Source: a virus
Virus record (IMG/VR): IMGVR_UViG_3300037104_000796
Coordinates: 1-64,000 of that record
Length of the DNA: 64,000 nt
Strand: one strand, 5' to 3'
Part shown: one piece after another, positions 34,569-43,737 of the stretch
How the letters are laid out: each line of letters begins with the position of its first letter
Position numbering within the stretch: the stretch's first letter is position 1
The notes under the pieces: model-generated
The model's input: the letters and a program-made list of their open reading frames with translations, nothing else
Told to the model about the DNA's origin: nothing
The model's database searches: none
Program-made: the position numbers and the translations under genes

Positions 34569-35273
34569 ATGAATCATCAAACAATATATGATGAAATAAT
34601 TCGAAAGGCACAACTGAAAAACAGAATTAAATTAAACAACAAAGATTTGGCGTATACATATTACGAAAATCATCATATATTACCAAAATGTTTAGGAGGA
34701 ACAAACGAAAAAGGAAACAAAGTTTTATTAACACCAAGAGAACATTTTATTTGTCATAAATTACTTACATACATTCATCCACATCATTCTGGAATATCAC
34801 ATGCTTTTTTCAGAATGGTATTTGACAAAATAAAAAAACGCGAAATATCTTCAGCAGATTATGAATATGCTAGAAAATTATTAGCGATAAATGGATATGA
34901 TGATAAAACTAAACAAAAAATGAGTTTGGCGAAAAAAGGAAAAACATACGAAGAAATATACGGTGATGAAAAAGCAGAAGAACTAAAAACAAAACGAAGA
35001 GAAAGAAAACATACTAAAGAAGAAAAAGATAAAATTAAATCAGCTAGAAACAAATTAGAGTTAGATTCATCGTATAAAGAAAAACAAAAGAATTCTCGTT
35101 TAGGAATAAAAAATCCAATGTATAAAAAAACAGTTTATGACATCTGGGTTCAGAAATACGGAAAAGAAATAGCTGATAAAAAATACAAAAATTGGAAAGA
35201 AAATATATCTTTATCTTCAAAGGACAAAAGTAAACCAAGAAAATTAGTTAAAGAATATATAAATTATAAATAA
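34569..35273 (+). CDS. HNH homing endonuclease
   Basis: 234 residues, paralogous to the endonucleases at 29303, 35993 and 63249. The core is YYENHHILPKCLGGTNEKGN and LTPREHFICHKLLTYIH. It is followed by NUMOD-like motifs (TYEEIYGDEKAEEL, GIKNPMYKKTVYDIWVQKYG). It separates the sheath and tube genes, which are adjacent in T4-like phages. Confidence 0.85.
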   Translation: MNHQTIYDEIIRKAQLKNRIKLNNKDLAYTYYENHHILPKCLGGTNEKGNKVLLTPREHFICHKLLTYIHPHHSGISHAFFRMVFDKIKKREISSADYEYARKLLAINGYDDKTKQKMSLAKKGKTYEEIYGDEKAEELKTKRRERKHTKEEKDKIKSARNKLELDSSYKEKQKNSRLGIKNPMYKKTVYDIWVQKYGKEIADKKYKNWKENISLSSKDKSKPRKLVKEYINYK

Positions 35274-35288
35274 AATAAACAAACAACG

Positions 35289-35885
35289 ATGGCAGATTTT
35301 ACGTCACAAGGTTCATTCGGATTATCACACTTTAGAAATTCTCGTGCATCACAAGAATTATACGAACCCGTATATTTGAATCTCTTTACAGTGCAGATTC
35401 AATTACCAGATGGTGTTGGTTCGACTCCTGAAAGTACTAATTTAATCTTAGAAAACGTACAAACGATAGGGGGTCTTAAATCGCACAAATTCCCTGGTTC
35501 GCCTATTGCTCAGTATTACAAATGGGCTGCAAGACGTTTCGCTGGTGCTAAACCTTCAGAAACAACAATGGATTTAACTTTAGATTTTCAAGTAAACATA
35601 GACAGAACACCAAGTGCTTACGTTCTCAAAACATTAAGAAAATGGTGCGATTTGGTTTACGATCCACTTACTGGACGTACTGGAATCAAAGCCGATTATG
35701 TTGCTCCTTGGATGTTAATTACTATGTACGACAGAGCAGCTCGTCCATTCTGGCAATGGAAGTGTTACAACGTATTTCCAATGACCGCTTTACCAGAACC
35801 CGCTTTAGGATATCAAAGTGAAGAACTTTATAGTATCGCAGGATTCGGAATAGCTTGTGACATGTGGGATGAAACGATTGTTTAA
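35289..35885 (+). CDS. Tail tube protein
   Basis: 198 residues, T4 gp19-like in size, position and motif. VYLNLFTVQIQLPDG, then NLILENVQTIGGLKSHKFPG, and the ending AGFGIACDMWDETIV fit the tube fold. It stacks as hexamers inside the sheath and forms the DNA channel. A terminator follows. Confidence 0.85.
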   Translation: MADFTSQGSFGLSHFRNSRASQELYEPVYLNLFTVQIQLPDGVGSTPESTNLILENVQTIGGLKSHKFPGSPIAQYYKWAARRFAGAKPSETTMDLTLDFQVNIDRTPSAYVLKTLRKWCDLVYDPLTGRTGIKADYVAPWMLITMYDRAARPFWQWKCYNVFPMTALPEPALGYQSEELYSIAGFGIACDMWDETIV

Positions 35886-35907
35886 TAACTACTTAGGACA
35901 TTTATAT

Positions 35908-35938
35908 AAAGGATTGGTTTAATTACTGATCCTTTTTT
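35908..35938 (+). terminator. Rho-independent terminator
   Basis: AAAGGAT and ATCCTTT pair around a 14-base loop, followed by T residues. Confidence 0.7.
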
Positions 35939-35976
35939 GTGTTTATTTCTTAATTTATGAAACTTTTATGGGATGA

Positions 35977-35992
35977 GATATATAATATAAAA
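35977..35992 (+). promoter_or_regulatory. Late-type promoter abutting an endonuclease start
   Basis: GATATATAATATAAAA directly before the ATG at 35993. Confidence 0.55.
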
Positions 35993-36805
35993 ATGAATCA
36001 TCAAAAAGTTTATGAATCTATAATTCAGAAAGCTAAATCTGAAAATAGAAAAAGATTAAGAAAAAATAATATCAATTATATTTATTATGAGAATCACCAT
36101 ATTCTGCCAAGATGTTTAGGTGGTAATGATAATAAAAATAATTTAATGTTGTTAACTGCTAAAGAACATTATGTTTGTCACAGATTGTTAACATACATTT
36201 ATAAAGGAAATTATAAAATCGAATGTGCATTTATATACATGTCATTTAGTAAAAAATATAATAAATGCATGTCATCTACAGATTATGTTTATGCAAAAGA
36301 ATTAAACGCAAAAGGACCATCAAAAGAAACATTGGAAAAATTAAAAAATAATCCATATATGAAAAATCGTCCATTTCCTTCTCCAGAAACTTGTTTAAAA
36401 TTAAGTGTAGCAAATACAGGGAAGGTTCGTTCTGAAGAATTTAAACATAATTTATCTATTCAACGAACAGGTGATTCGAATCCCGCAAAAACCACTGAAG
36501 CTAAAGCTCATATTTCTGCTAAACTTAAAGGAAAATTTAGAGGGGATGCAAATCCTATGTCAAAATCATCTCGCAAAAGAGAAAATTTAAATTTATTAGA
36601 AGAAAAAGGAATTAAATTAAAGGGTGATATGCATGAATATCTTCGCAAAAAAATTATATGCACTAATATTGAAACAAATGAAAATAATGTATTTGATGGT
36701 GTGCAAGAATTATTACATACATTAAAAATTAATAAAAGAAAATATTATTCTCATTTAAAAGATAACAAACCGATTTTAGGAAAATATAATTGCGTAGTCG
36801 TGTGA
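35993..36805 (+). CDS. HNH homing endonuclease
   Basis: 270 residues from ATG at 35993, which starts MNHQKVYESIIQKAKSENR like its paralogues; an in-frame ATG at 35957 would translate through the promoter. The core is YYENHHILPRCLGGNDNKNN and LTAKEHYVCHRLLTYIY. The C-terminus differs from its paralogues and resembles a helix-turn-helix target-recognition domain (NVFDGVQELLHTLKINKRKY). It follows the tube gene. Confidence 0.85.
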   Translation: MNHQKVYESIIQKAKSENRKRLRKNNINYIYYENHHILPRCLGGNDNKNNLMLLTAKEHYVCHRLLTYIYKGNYKIECAFIYMSFSKKYNKCMSSTDYVYAKELNAKGPSKETLEKLKNNPYMKNRPFPSPETCLKLSVANTGKVRSEEFKHNLSIQRTGDSNPAKTTEAKAHISAKLKGKFRGDANPMSKSSRKRENLNLLEEKGIKLKGDMHEYLRKKIICTNIETNENNVFDGVQELLHTLKINKRKYYSHLKDNKPILGKYNCVVV

Positions 36806-36868
36806 AACTTTGATGGTTTTTCTACATACTATAATATATACTCTATAGAACCATAAAAATATTTAAAT

Positions 36869-37852
36869 ATGCAATTAGACGGCACAGACGAAAAGAAAGA
36901 AGAAATTCTCAAAAATTACGTTGAAGAACAAGAAGGCGTTACTCAAAATACTACAACCTTCGTTTCAACAGTTTCATCAATAGGTCCCAAAATCACCGAA
37001 ATCCCAGGCACAAATCTTCCTTGGGAAAAACAACGACCATTAGGCAATCAAATAGGATGGATTCCACTTCCAGTAGAAGACTTACCGACACGCGGTTTGT
37101 TTTATCCTGAAGGAACAGGTCTTGCTATTCGTTCTGCTACAGGCGAAGAAATACGACACTGGTCAATTTTGGAAGAAGCTGATCTTTCAGCTTTAGACGA
37201 TATGCTTAATTATGTTATCGAAAGATGCGTAACAATTAAAGCAAACAATCCCGAATCAGGTGTTTATTTATCGTGGAAAGATATCAAAGAAGTTGATAGA
37301 TTTTATTTACTTCTTGCTATTCATGAATTAACATTTCCAAATGGAGAAAATAAACTTCAGGTTAAAATATCAGAAAACAAAATGGTTGATGTTAAAAAAG
37401 ATATGGTAAGTTACATATCATTAGACCCTGTTTTAATGAGATATTACGATGAAGTTGAAAGATGCTTCGTTTTAAGAATTAAAGGCGGAAGAGTTCTTCG
37501 TATTGATATCCCAAGTGTTGGAGTAACTCAATGGCTTAAAAACTTTATAATCAGAAAACAAAGAGCTCAAGAATATTTTGAAGAAGATTATTTGAACTAC
37601 GCTCCATTTGTTATTCGACAATGGAAAGGTTTAAACGATGATCTTTACAAACAATTTGTTGAAGATTCTCATAAATGGGATATCACAACAATTTCATTGT
37701 TAGTTCATGTTAAAAAATTATTTGCAGATACAATCGATCCTGTAATAAAATTCAAGGACGAAGGAGGTGTGGAGCATATAGCTCCATTAAACTTTCAAGG
37801 CGGAATTAAATCTCTTTTCCTTATTTCAGATCCGTTTGGACAATTGGAATAA
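36869..37852 (+). CDS. Baseplate hub protein, T4 gp26-like
   Basis: 327 residues. The region WIPLPVEDLPTRGLFYPEGTG, followed by AIRSATGEEIRHWSILEE and LNYVIERCVTIK, resembles the T4_baseplate (gp26) family, in which LPSxGxxYP is a landmark. The C-terminal half (VTQWLKNFIIRKQRAQEYFEE) is helical. It overlaps the next small gene and precedes the tape-measure-like gene, consistent with baseplate hub or tail-initiator assembly. T4 would have the portal gene near this position; I see none here. Confidence 0.55.
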   Translation: MQLDGTDEKKEEILKNYVEEQEGVTQNTTTFVSTVSSIGPKITEIPGTNLPWEKQRPLGNQIGWIPLPVEDLPTRGLFYPEGTGLAIRSATGEEIRHWSILEEADLSALDDMLNYVIERCVTIKANNPESGVYLSWKDIKEVDRFYLLLAIHELTFPNGENKLQVKISENKMVDVKKDMVSYISLDPVLMRYYDEVERCFVLRIKGGRVLRIDIPSVGVTQWLKNFIIRKQRAQEYFEEDYLNYAPFVIRQWKGLNDDLYKQFVEDSHKWDITTISLLVHVKKLFADTIDPVIKFKDEGGVEHIAPLNFQGGIKSLFLISDPFGQLE

Positions 37853-38075
37853 GATCGAGTTCATATTCTGTCATAAACTTCATGTTTCTCCAGTTGATTT
37901 ACAACAATTAGAATTCTATCGCATTCAATACATTCTGAAAGAATTCGAAGAATACATTGAAAGAGAAAATAAAGAATATGAAAAACAAAAAAGGCATGCA
38001 GATGATCAATCAAAAATAAAACCACCCAGTTTCGGAGGTTTTCAAATGCCCAAATTTGATCTACCAAAATTTTAA
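37836..38075 (+). CDS. Small protein before the tape measure gene, possible tail chaperone
   Basis: 79 residues, overlapping the gp26-like gene by 17 bases. IEFIFCHKLHVSPVDLQQLEFYRI is a compact helical start and the rest is a charged helix with a proline-rich end (PPSFGGFQMPKFDLPKF). Small helical proteins directly before a tape measure gene are often tail assembly chaperones; this is a positional guess. The terminator hairpin starts at its stop codon. Confidence 0.55.
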   Translation: MDNWNKIEFIFCHKLHVSPVDLQQLEFYRIQYILKEFEEYIERENKEYEKQKRHADDQSKIKPPSFGGFQMPKFDLPKF

Positions 38076-38102
38076 AAGACTCGAAAGAGTCTTTTGTTTT
38101 TT
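38074..38102 (+). terminator. Rho-independent terminator
   Basis: AAAAGACTC-GAAA-GAGTCTTTT, a 9-bp stem with a GAAA tetraloop, then a T-rich tract. Confidence 0.85.
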
Positions 38103-38107
38103 CTAAG

Positions 38108-38123
38108 GATATATAAAATAAAT
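38108..38123 (+). promoter_or_regulatory. Late-type promoter for the tape measure gene
   Basis: GATATATAAAATAAAT, 12 bases before the ATG at 38136 and just after a terminator. Confidence 0.7.
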
Positions 38124-38135
38124 TCTATATACTGA

Positions 38136-40919
38136 ATGAAGACATCGCCCGAACTATTATCTGACATACTTGGCGTACTTGGGCAAATGAGTACAAAAAT
38201 GGATGCTGCGAATGCTAAAGGTCCTGCAACCAAAAAAGAAACAAAAGTTACGTTTGGTGCTGCGGGTGTATTAGGAACATTAATGGGACAAAAGGGTGCT
38301 GCAGCAAAAATGGCTGAAGATGTTGAAAAACTTAAAACAGCCATGAAAGGATTTAATCTTGTTCGATTAAATCAAATGATCGATAGTCTTCGAAAATACA
38401 ATGACGTTTCAAAAGAAGGAGCCAGATCTAAAAAAGTTAGTGGATGGGCAATGGCAGCTCAAGATATGGGTAAAGCTCTTGTTTATATCGCAGGCGGAAT
38501 AGGATTGTTTGCAGGTGTTATTGCCGCTTCTGGAGGCTTATTAGGTGTATCGCCTTTAGGTGTATTCGGATTTATTATGGGATCAATGATAGCTTTGTCA
38601 ATAACAATGATGATTATTTCTGGAGGCGACGCAGGTGCAGAAAAAATAGCAGGTTTTTTAGGAGGAAAATCATCAACATTAAAAGCTGCAAAATCTGATG
38701 AAGGACGAAATAAAAAAGCTATTCAGAATGCTAAAGATATGGGTATTGCTCTTATGTTTATAGCAGGTGGAATAATAGCATTTGGACTTTCAATGAAAGT
38801 AGCCGGAGCAGTTTTGGGTATTGGAGCCTTATTAGTTCCTGTAGCCATAATGGCAGTGATAGGAGTTTTAGGTTTAACAATGTTAGGATTAGCAGAATTA
38901 ACTGGTATGGGTGATAAAGCTGGAGCCGGAACAGGAAAAAATAAAGGCAAATCCAAAGATGCAATACAAAATGCAAAAGATATGGGACTTGCTCTTATGT
39001 TTATAGCAGGTGGAGTAGTAGCATTCGCAATTGGTATGGCATTAGTTCCTGTTATTTTGAAAAAAACTTCGGTATTGTTAGCAATGGGAGAAATAGTGTT
39101 AATCATTGGTGGAATGGCTGCTTTAATTGGCATATTAGGATTAGCACAAAGATTTATACAACCCGGAATTGCAGTCGCCAAAGGAATTGGAGTTGCTTTA
39201 TTAATTTTATCAGCCGGTGTATTTGTAGTTGCTCTTACATCAAAACTTTTACTTGAAATGTTTAAAGGTTCGAAAACAGTCACTGATGAACATGGTAAGA
39301 AAACAAAAGAAAGAGGTGGACCGCTCGCAGCTATCGGGAATGCTGCAGCAGGATTAGGCATATTTGGTTTATTTGTTGCAGGTTTAGGTGCTCTTTTATG
39401 GGTAATGGGTCTTCCAATTATTTCAGGACCAATTGCTTTAGGTTCTCTTGCTTTAATAGGAATGGCATTTAGTTTAATAATGACTGCTGTAGCTATTAAA
39501 AAAGTTACCGATGTAATGAAAACTATGGACGTAAAAACTATTAAGACAAATGTGTCAGATATGGTTGGTGGAGTAATGAGTGGAGTAATTGAAGGTGTAA
39601 TGGGTTCTGGAGTTGATAAAAATAATGATGGAAAAATAAGTATAAAAGAAGTAATGCAATTCAGAAGAGTTACGAGAATGGTTCGTATGCTTGGAACAAT
39701 TTCATCTTCAATATCAAAATTTGCAGATGGTCTTAGAGCTTTTGCAAAACTTGGCGAAATTGCTTCTTTGGAATATGAATATAATGAAGATGGAACTGTT
39801 AAGAAAGCAAAAATTGGTGAAGGTGGAAAAATACATGTTAAAGAAATAGCGCAATCAATTGCAGATACATTTGGATTGTTTATCAAAACTTTAGTTACAA
39901 GTACTGAAGGAATGACCAGAAAACAAGCTCGATCATTAAAGATTTTAGGAAAAGCTTTAACAGGTGATAGAGGTTTAATTTCAGGTGTAAGTCAATTTGC
40001 TTCTGTATTGAAACAATTTGCAGAATTTGGTGCTGAAGGAAGTATATGGGTACCACCTCAATATGAAGATGAAAAACAAACAAAAGTTAGAAAAGGAACA
40101 GGTGAAAGCGTTCCAATAACAGTTATTGTTAAAAATATTGTTGATTCATTTGGAAAATTTGTATCAGAAATTGCTTCTCATGCTTCTGATTTTGAAGTAG
40201 GTGGTAAAGTAGGAAGAAAGATGCAAAAGTTTACTGAAGCTTTAATGGGTCAAGAAAAAGGATTTTTACGTAGAGCTAAACCAGGCATTCTTTCAGGAAT
40301 AACAGGATTTAGTGATGTATTACTTTTATATGCCGATTATGGCGCTGGCGGAAAAATTCCTAAAAAAGATCCTAAAACAGGCGAAATAATTCCGGGACAA
40401 TTTATTTTAGTAGATGAAGTTGCAAGAAATATGGTAAGTGGAATTACTACATTTACTAATTCTTTAAGTGCTGCTCTTAACGGACAAGACTTAGACAAAT
40501 CAGCCAAAGCAATTGATAAGAAAATGGGTTCATTCACAGATATCATAACTCAATTTGATAAAATGGCTGAATCACAAGAAGGATTAGATAAACTCGCTAA
40601 TTCATTAGGATTACTTGCAACAAATATGGGATTACTTGTAACGAATATGGGTAGTTTAAATACTGATAAGTTGCAATCATTAGCTACTATGTCAGCACAA
40701 CATGCTGTAACTACAAAAGGTATTCCAATAGCTCCAGTAGGTTCTGCTGCAGCAAATACCTCACCGGCTTCATCAGGCCAAGCTGATTGGGATAAAATAG
40801 CAGATAGAATGGGTGACATAATTGCTGCTAAACTTTCAGGTGGTAGAAATGGTGAGTTCAATTTCACGTTTTATGATGGAAACTCAGGCGGGAAACTCGA
40901 AATAAAAGAAAATAAATAA
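38136..40919 (+). CDS. Tape-measure-like tail protein with a central EF-hand loop, 927 residues
   Basis: The N-terminal half alternates charged helices with long glycine- and alanine-rich hydrophobic segments (ALVYIAGGIGLFAGVIAASG, ALMFIAGGIIAFGLSM and others), typical of tape measure proteins that insert into the host membrane. AIQNAKDMGxALMFIAGG occurs twice as an internal repeat. Residues 494-505 (DKNNDGKISIKE) form a canonical EF-hand calcium loop. The C-terminal half repeats segments of the type VDSFGKFVSEIASHASD. Position after tube and hub genes agrees with T4 gp29. Confidence 0.7.
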   Translation: MKTSPELLSDILGVLGQMSTKMDAANAKGPATKKETKVTFGAAGVLGTLMGQKGAAAKMAEDVEKLKTAMKGFNLVRLNQMIDSLRKYNDVSKEGARSKKVSGWAMAAQDMGKALVYIAGGIGLFAGVIAASGGLLGVSPLGVFGFIMGSMIALSITMMIISGGDAGAEKIAGFLGGKSSTLKAAKSDEGRNKKAIQNAKDMGIALMFIAGGIIAFGLSMKVAGAVLGIGALLVPVAIMAVIGVLGLTMLGLAELTGMGDKAGAGTGKNKGKSKDAIQNAKDMGLALMFIAGGVVAFAIGMALVPVILKKTSVLLAMGEIVLIIGGMAALIGILGLAQRFIQPGIAVAKGIGVALLILSAGVFVVALTSKLLLEMFKGSKTVTDEHGKKTKERGGPLAAIGNAAAGLGIFGLFVAGLGALLWVMGLPIISGPIALGSLALIGMAFSLIMTAVAIKKVTDVMKTMDVKTIKTNVSDMVGGVMSGVIEGVMGSGVDKNNDGKISIKEVMQFRRVTRMVRMLGTISSSISKFADGLRAFAKLGEIASLEYEYNEDGTVKKAKIGEGGKIHVKEIAQSIADTFGLFIKTLVTSTEGMTRKQARSLKILGKALTGDRGLISGVSQFASVLKQFAEFGAEGSIWVPPQYEDEKQTKVRKGTGESVPITVIVKNIVDSFGKFVSEIASHASDFEVGGKVGRKMQKFTEALMGQEKGFLRRAKPGILSGITGFSDVLLLYADYGAGGKIPKKDPKTGEIIPGQFILVDEVARNMVSGITTFTNSLSAALNGQDLDKSAKAIDKKMGSFTDIITQFDKMAESQEGLDKLANSLGLLATNMGLLVTNMGSLNTDKLQSLATMSAQHAVTTKGIPIAPVGSAAANTSPASSGQADWDKIADRMGDIIAAKLSGGRNGEFNFTFYDGNSGGKLEIKENK

Positions 40920-40983
40920 TCATTCTTTTAACAAATACTTAAAACTCTTCAATCTAAGTACATATAATATCTAAACAACAAAA

Positions 40984-41739
40984 ATGAAACAGTACTTAGA
41001 TTTATTACAGAACATTCTTGATAATGGTGTAGAAAAAGAATCAGGCCGTGTGATGTATTATCTCTATATAAAAACGAGTCCTCTTGGATTAAAATATTTA
41101 GGAAAAACAACTAAAGATCCTTTTGTGTATATGGGAAGTGGAAAGATATGGTTAAGACATATAAAAAAACATAACTTAACTTTGAAAGATATACAAACAG
41201 AAGTAGTTTTTGAAACTACAGATGTTAACGCTTTAATTAACGAGGGAATAAAATTAAGTAATGATTTAAATATTGTTAAATCACCAGAATGGGCGAATTT
41301 AAGAGTTGAATCTGGAGACGGAGGAGATACATCAAAATTTATAGATTATTCTAATCCAATATTTCATGAAAAAAATCGATCTGATCACTTAAATGGAATA
41401 GGAAAAACTGAAGAAGAGAGAAAAACTTTATTCAAAGAAAGAAGTCAAAAAATTGATTATGAAAATATACAAAGACTTCAAAAAATAAAAGATAATACAG
41501 ATTGGGAATCTTGGTACGAATCTATTAAAAATCGAAAAACGGATTACGCTAAATCACATGAAAATTTAAAAAAACCTATTTTGGTTATTAATATCACTTC
41601 AAATAAAATAAATGAATACAAATCTCTGAAGGACGCTTCTGAAGAACTTGGAATAAAATCTGAAACTATAAGAAAAAGAATTCAATATAATAGAATAATA
41701 GATGGATGTAAATGGGTACACAAAAATGAAATAAAATGA
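40984..41739 (+). CDS. GIY-YIG homing endonuclease fused to the first 22 codons of thymidylate synthase
   Basis: 251 residues. Residues 1-22 start MKQYLDLLQNIL and end GVEKESGR, matching the N-terminus of the adjacent thymidylate synthase at 16 of 22 positions. Residues from 23 are a GIY-YIG endonuclease: VMYYLYIKTSPLGLKYLGKTT, YMGSGKIWLRHIKKH and a glutamate in NEGIKLSN. The C-terminus has a NUMOD1-like helix-turn-helix (SLKDASEELGIKSETIRKRI). Its stop overlaps the thymidylate synthase ATG. It looks like an endonuclease that entered the enzyme gene and took over its old start. Target specificity is inferred. Confidence 0.85.
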   Translation: MKQYLDLLQNILDNGVEKESGRVMYYLYIKTSPLGLKYLGKTTKDPFVYMGSGKIWLRHIKKHNLTLKDIQTEVVFETTDVNALINEGIKLSNDLNIVKSPEWANLRVESGDGGDTSKFIDYSNPIFHEKNRSDHLNGIGKTEEERKTLFKERSQKIDYENIQRLQKIKDNTDWESWYESIKNRKTDYAKSHENLKKPILVINITSNKINEYKSLKDASEELGIKSETIRKRIQYNRIIDGCKWVHKNEIK

Positions 41740-42770
41740 AACAGTATTTAGACGTATTAAATAAAATTTTAACAGAAGGTGTGGAAAAAGAGTCAGGAAG
41801 ACTTAACATGCCGAATACTATAGGAATTTCTAACGCTTTGATAAAAATGGATCTTAGTGAAGGTTTCCCATTATTGACTACAAAAAAGATGTTTTTGAAG
41901 GGAATAATTTATGAGTTACTTTGGATATTACGCGGCGAAACAAATATTAAATATTTAGTTGATAAGGGTGTTAACATCTGGTCGGGTGACGCATACAGAT
42001 GGTATTTAACATTAATGAAAGGTAGAGTATCATCAATTCTTCCAATTGAAAGTCAAGAACAATTTATAGAATATATTAAATCTGGGAGAAAATTTACAAG
42101 AACAGATGAAAAAGGAAACGTGATATATTCGTTGGGTGATTTAGGTAAGGTTTATGGATATCAATGGAGGAAACAGAATGGTGTCGACCAAGTTCGAGAT
42201 GTGATTGAGGGACTTCGAGACAATCCATATAGTCGTTATCATATTATAGACGCTTGGAACAAAGCAGACTTCAAATATATGGCGCTTCCTCCTTGTCATT
42301 TACTTTATCAATTTATCGTACGACCAATATCACCTGAAGAAAGAGGAAAAATTGGATATGATAAATGGGAATATTTAAGAAAAACTAAACCTAAAAATTA
42401 TGTTGATAGTGATGTTCCTAAATTTTATCTTGATCTCAATATGTATCAAAGATCATGCGATACATTCTTAGGAGTTCCCTTTAATATCGCTTCAATGTCT
42501 TTGTTACTTATGATATTTGCGAAAGTATCTAATATGATTCCGGGTGTTTCAACTTGGATAGGTGGAGATACACACATATATGTTGATCATATAGATGTTG
42601 TTAAAGAACAAATCTCAAGAAAACCTAAAAAATTACCTACATTAGAGATTAAAAAAGATTTAAAAACGTTAGAAGATATTTTAGCGTTAACGATCGATGA
42701 TTTTAATTTACAAGGATATCAATCTGATGATAAACTTTTTGGCGAACTATTTACAGGAAATAAAAAATGA
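41736..42770 (+). CDS. thyA: Thymidylate synthase (ThyA type)
   Basis: 344 residues. It makes dTMP from dUMP using methylene-tetrahydrofolate. Motifs include GFPLLTTKKMFLKGIIYELLW, LGKVYGYQWR, LPPCHLLYQF with catalytic C187, RSCDTFLGVPFNIAS and WIGGDTHIYVDH. The usual RTGTGT segment after the N-terminal helix is altered to SGRLNMPNTIG, exactly where the endonuclease copy diverges. The start overlaps the upstream endonuclease stop by ATGA, so translation is probably coupled. With the thymidylate kinase at 59488 it raises dTTP supply. Confidence 0.92.
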   Translation: MKQYLDVLNKILTEGVEKESGRLNMPNTIGISNALIKMDLSEGFPLLTTKKMFLKGIIYELLWILRGETNIKYLVDKGVNIWSGDAYRWYLTLMKGRVSSILPIESQEQFIEYIKSGRKFTRTDEKGNVIYSLGDLGKVYGYQWRKQNGVDQVRDVIEGLRDNPYSRYHIIDAWNKADFKYMALPPCHLLYQFIVRPISPEERGKIGYDKWEYLRKTKPKNYVDSDVPKFYLDLNMYQRSCDTFLGVPFNIASMSLLLMIFAKVSNMIPGVSTWIGGDTHIYVDHIDVVKEQISRKPKKLPTLEIKKDLKTLEDILALTIDDFNLQGYQSDDKLFGELFTGNKK

Positions 42771-42774
42771 AATA

Positions 42775-43002
42775 ATGCCAATAGATTTTTCAGACACATC
42801 TAAATTAATAGATGAAATAAACGAAATGATTATGAAAGAAGAGATTGAAAACAAAGAAAAAACGGAAATTTGCGTTATTTGCGGAAAAGATACAGGAGTT
42901 CCTGTTAATCAAAATATAGATTTAAGAAAAACATATGTAGAAGGCGCAGGGCAACTTTGCAGTACTTGCTATAATAAACTTTATAATCCTAAATTAACAT
43001 AA
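42775..43002 (+). CDS. Small zinc-ribbon protein, 75 residues
   Basis: The start at 42775 gives MPIDFSDTSKLIDEINEMI. CVICGKDTGVP and LCSTCYNKLY provide two CxxC pairs for one zinc ion. It lies 4 bases after thymidylate synthase. Similar two-CxxC proteins are common in tailed phages; no function is known to me. Confidence 0.7.
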   Translation: MPIDFSDTSKLIDEINEMIMKEEIENKEKTEICVICGKDTGVPVNQNIDLRKTYVEGAGQLCSTCYNKLYNPKLT

Positions 43003-43005
43003 TAT

Positions 43006-43728
43006 ATGAATAAATTTCATTATGTTTATATTACTACAAATTTAATTAACGGGCATCAATATGTTGGAGATAGAACTTGTAATTGTGAACCCGAAAAAGA
43101 TGCATATTTAGGAAGTGGCAAATTATTTACAAAAAAGAAAAAGGAATATGGAATTCAGAATTTTAAAAAAGAGATATTGGAATTATTTGAAACAAAAGAA
43201 AAAGCATTTAATGCTCAAGAAAAATATATCATTCACTATAATACTTTAATACCAAATGGATATAATATAAGTCCTAAGGGTGGATATGGTGTGCCGGGAT
43301 CATTTTTACATGAAGAAACAAAGAAAAAAATAAAAACATCTAATAAAGGAAAACATAAAGAACAAATTAAACTTAATAACAAAAAATATAAAAAAGGAAA
43401 AAATTATGAAGAACAAATGATTAATACTTATGGAGAAGAAAAAGGAAAAATAAAAGCGGTAGAATATCATAAAAAAATATCGGAAAAAACATCAAAAGAA
43501 AATAATGGTATGTTTGGAAATGGATATTTAATAACAGGAGAAAATAATGGTATGTTCGGAAAAATATCTCCAATGAGGGGAAAACAATTTAATATAGAAC
43601 ATAACAAAAAAATAAGTGAATCAAAAATTGGAAAAGAACGAAACACACATCTATGTCCATATTGTAATAGAGAAATTGGAGATGGAAATTATGAAAGATG
43701 GCACGGAGAAAATTGTAAACAAAAATAA
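43006..43728 (+). CDS. GIY-YIG homing endonuclease
   Basis: 240 residues. The signature is FHYVYITTNLINGHQYVGDRT, then YLGSGKLFTKKKKEYGIQNF and the glutamate in AQEKYIIHYNTL. Repeats of the type NNGMFGN and ENNGMFGK are NUMOD3-like. The C-terminus ends in a CPYCNREIGDGNYERWHGENC zinc finger, shared with the endonucleases at 24880 and 56562. It lies between the zinc-ribbon gene and a glycosyltransferase gene. Confidence 0.85.
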   Translation: MNKFHYVYITTNLINGHQYVGDRTCNCEPEKDAYLGSGKLFTKKKKEYGIQNFKKEILELFETKEKAFNAQEKYIIHYNTLIPNGYNISPKGGYGVPGSFLHEETKKKIKTSNKGKHKEQIKLNNKKYKKGKNYEEQMINTYGEEKGKIKAVEYHKKISEKTSKENNGMFGNGYLITGENNGMFGKISPMRGKQFNIEHNKKISESKIGKERNTHLCPYCNREIGDGNYERWHGENCKQK

Positions 43729-43737
43729 AATAAAAAT

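Noticed and set aside
35957-35992. An upstream start for the HNH endonuclease
   Set aside because: The late promoter lies inside this stretch and the paralogues all start MNHQ.
38723-39886. A long leftward open frame of 387 codons opposite the tape measure gene
   Set aside because: Its composition mirrors the glycine- and alanine-rich repeats on the coding strand, it has no promoter, and it shows no protein motif.
40984-42770. A group I intron in thymidylate synthase, as in T4 td
   Set aside because: The downstream thyA frame is complete with its own start and a repeated 5' end. Splicing is not needed and the inserted DNA is coding almost throughout.
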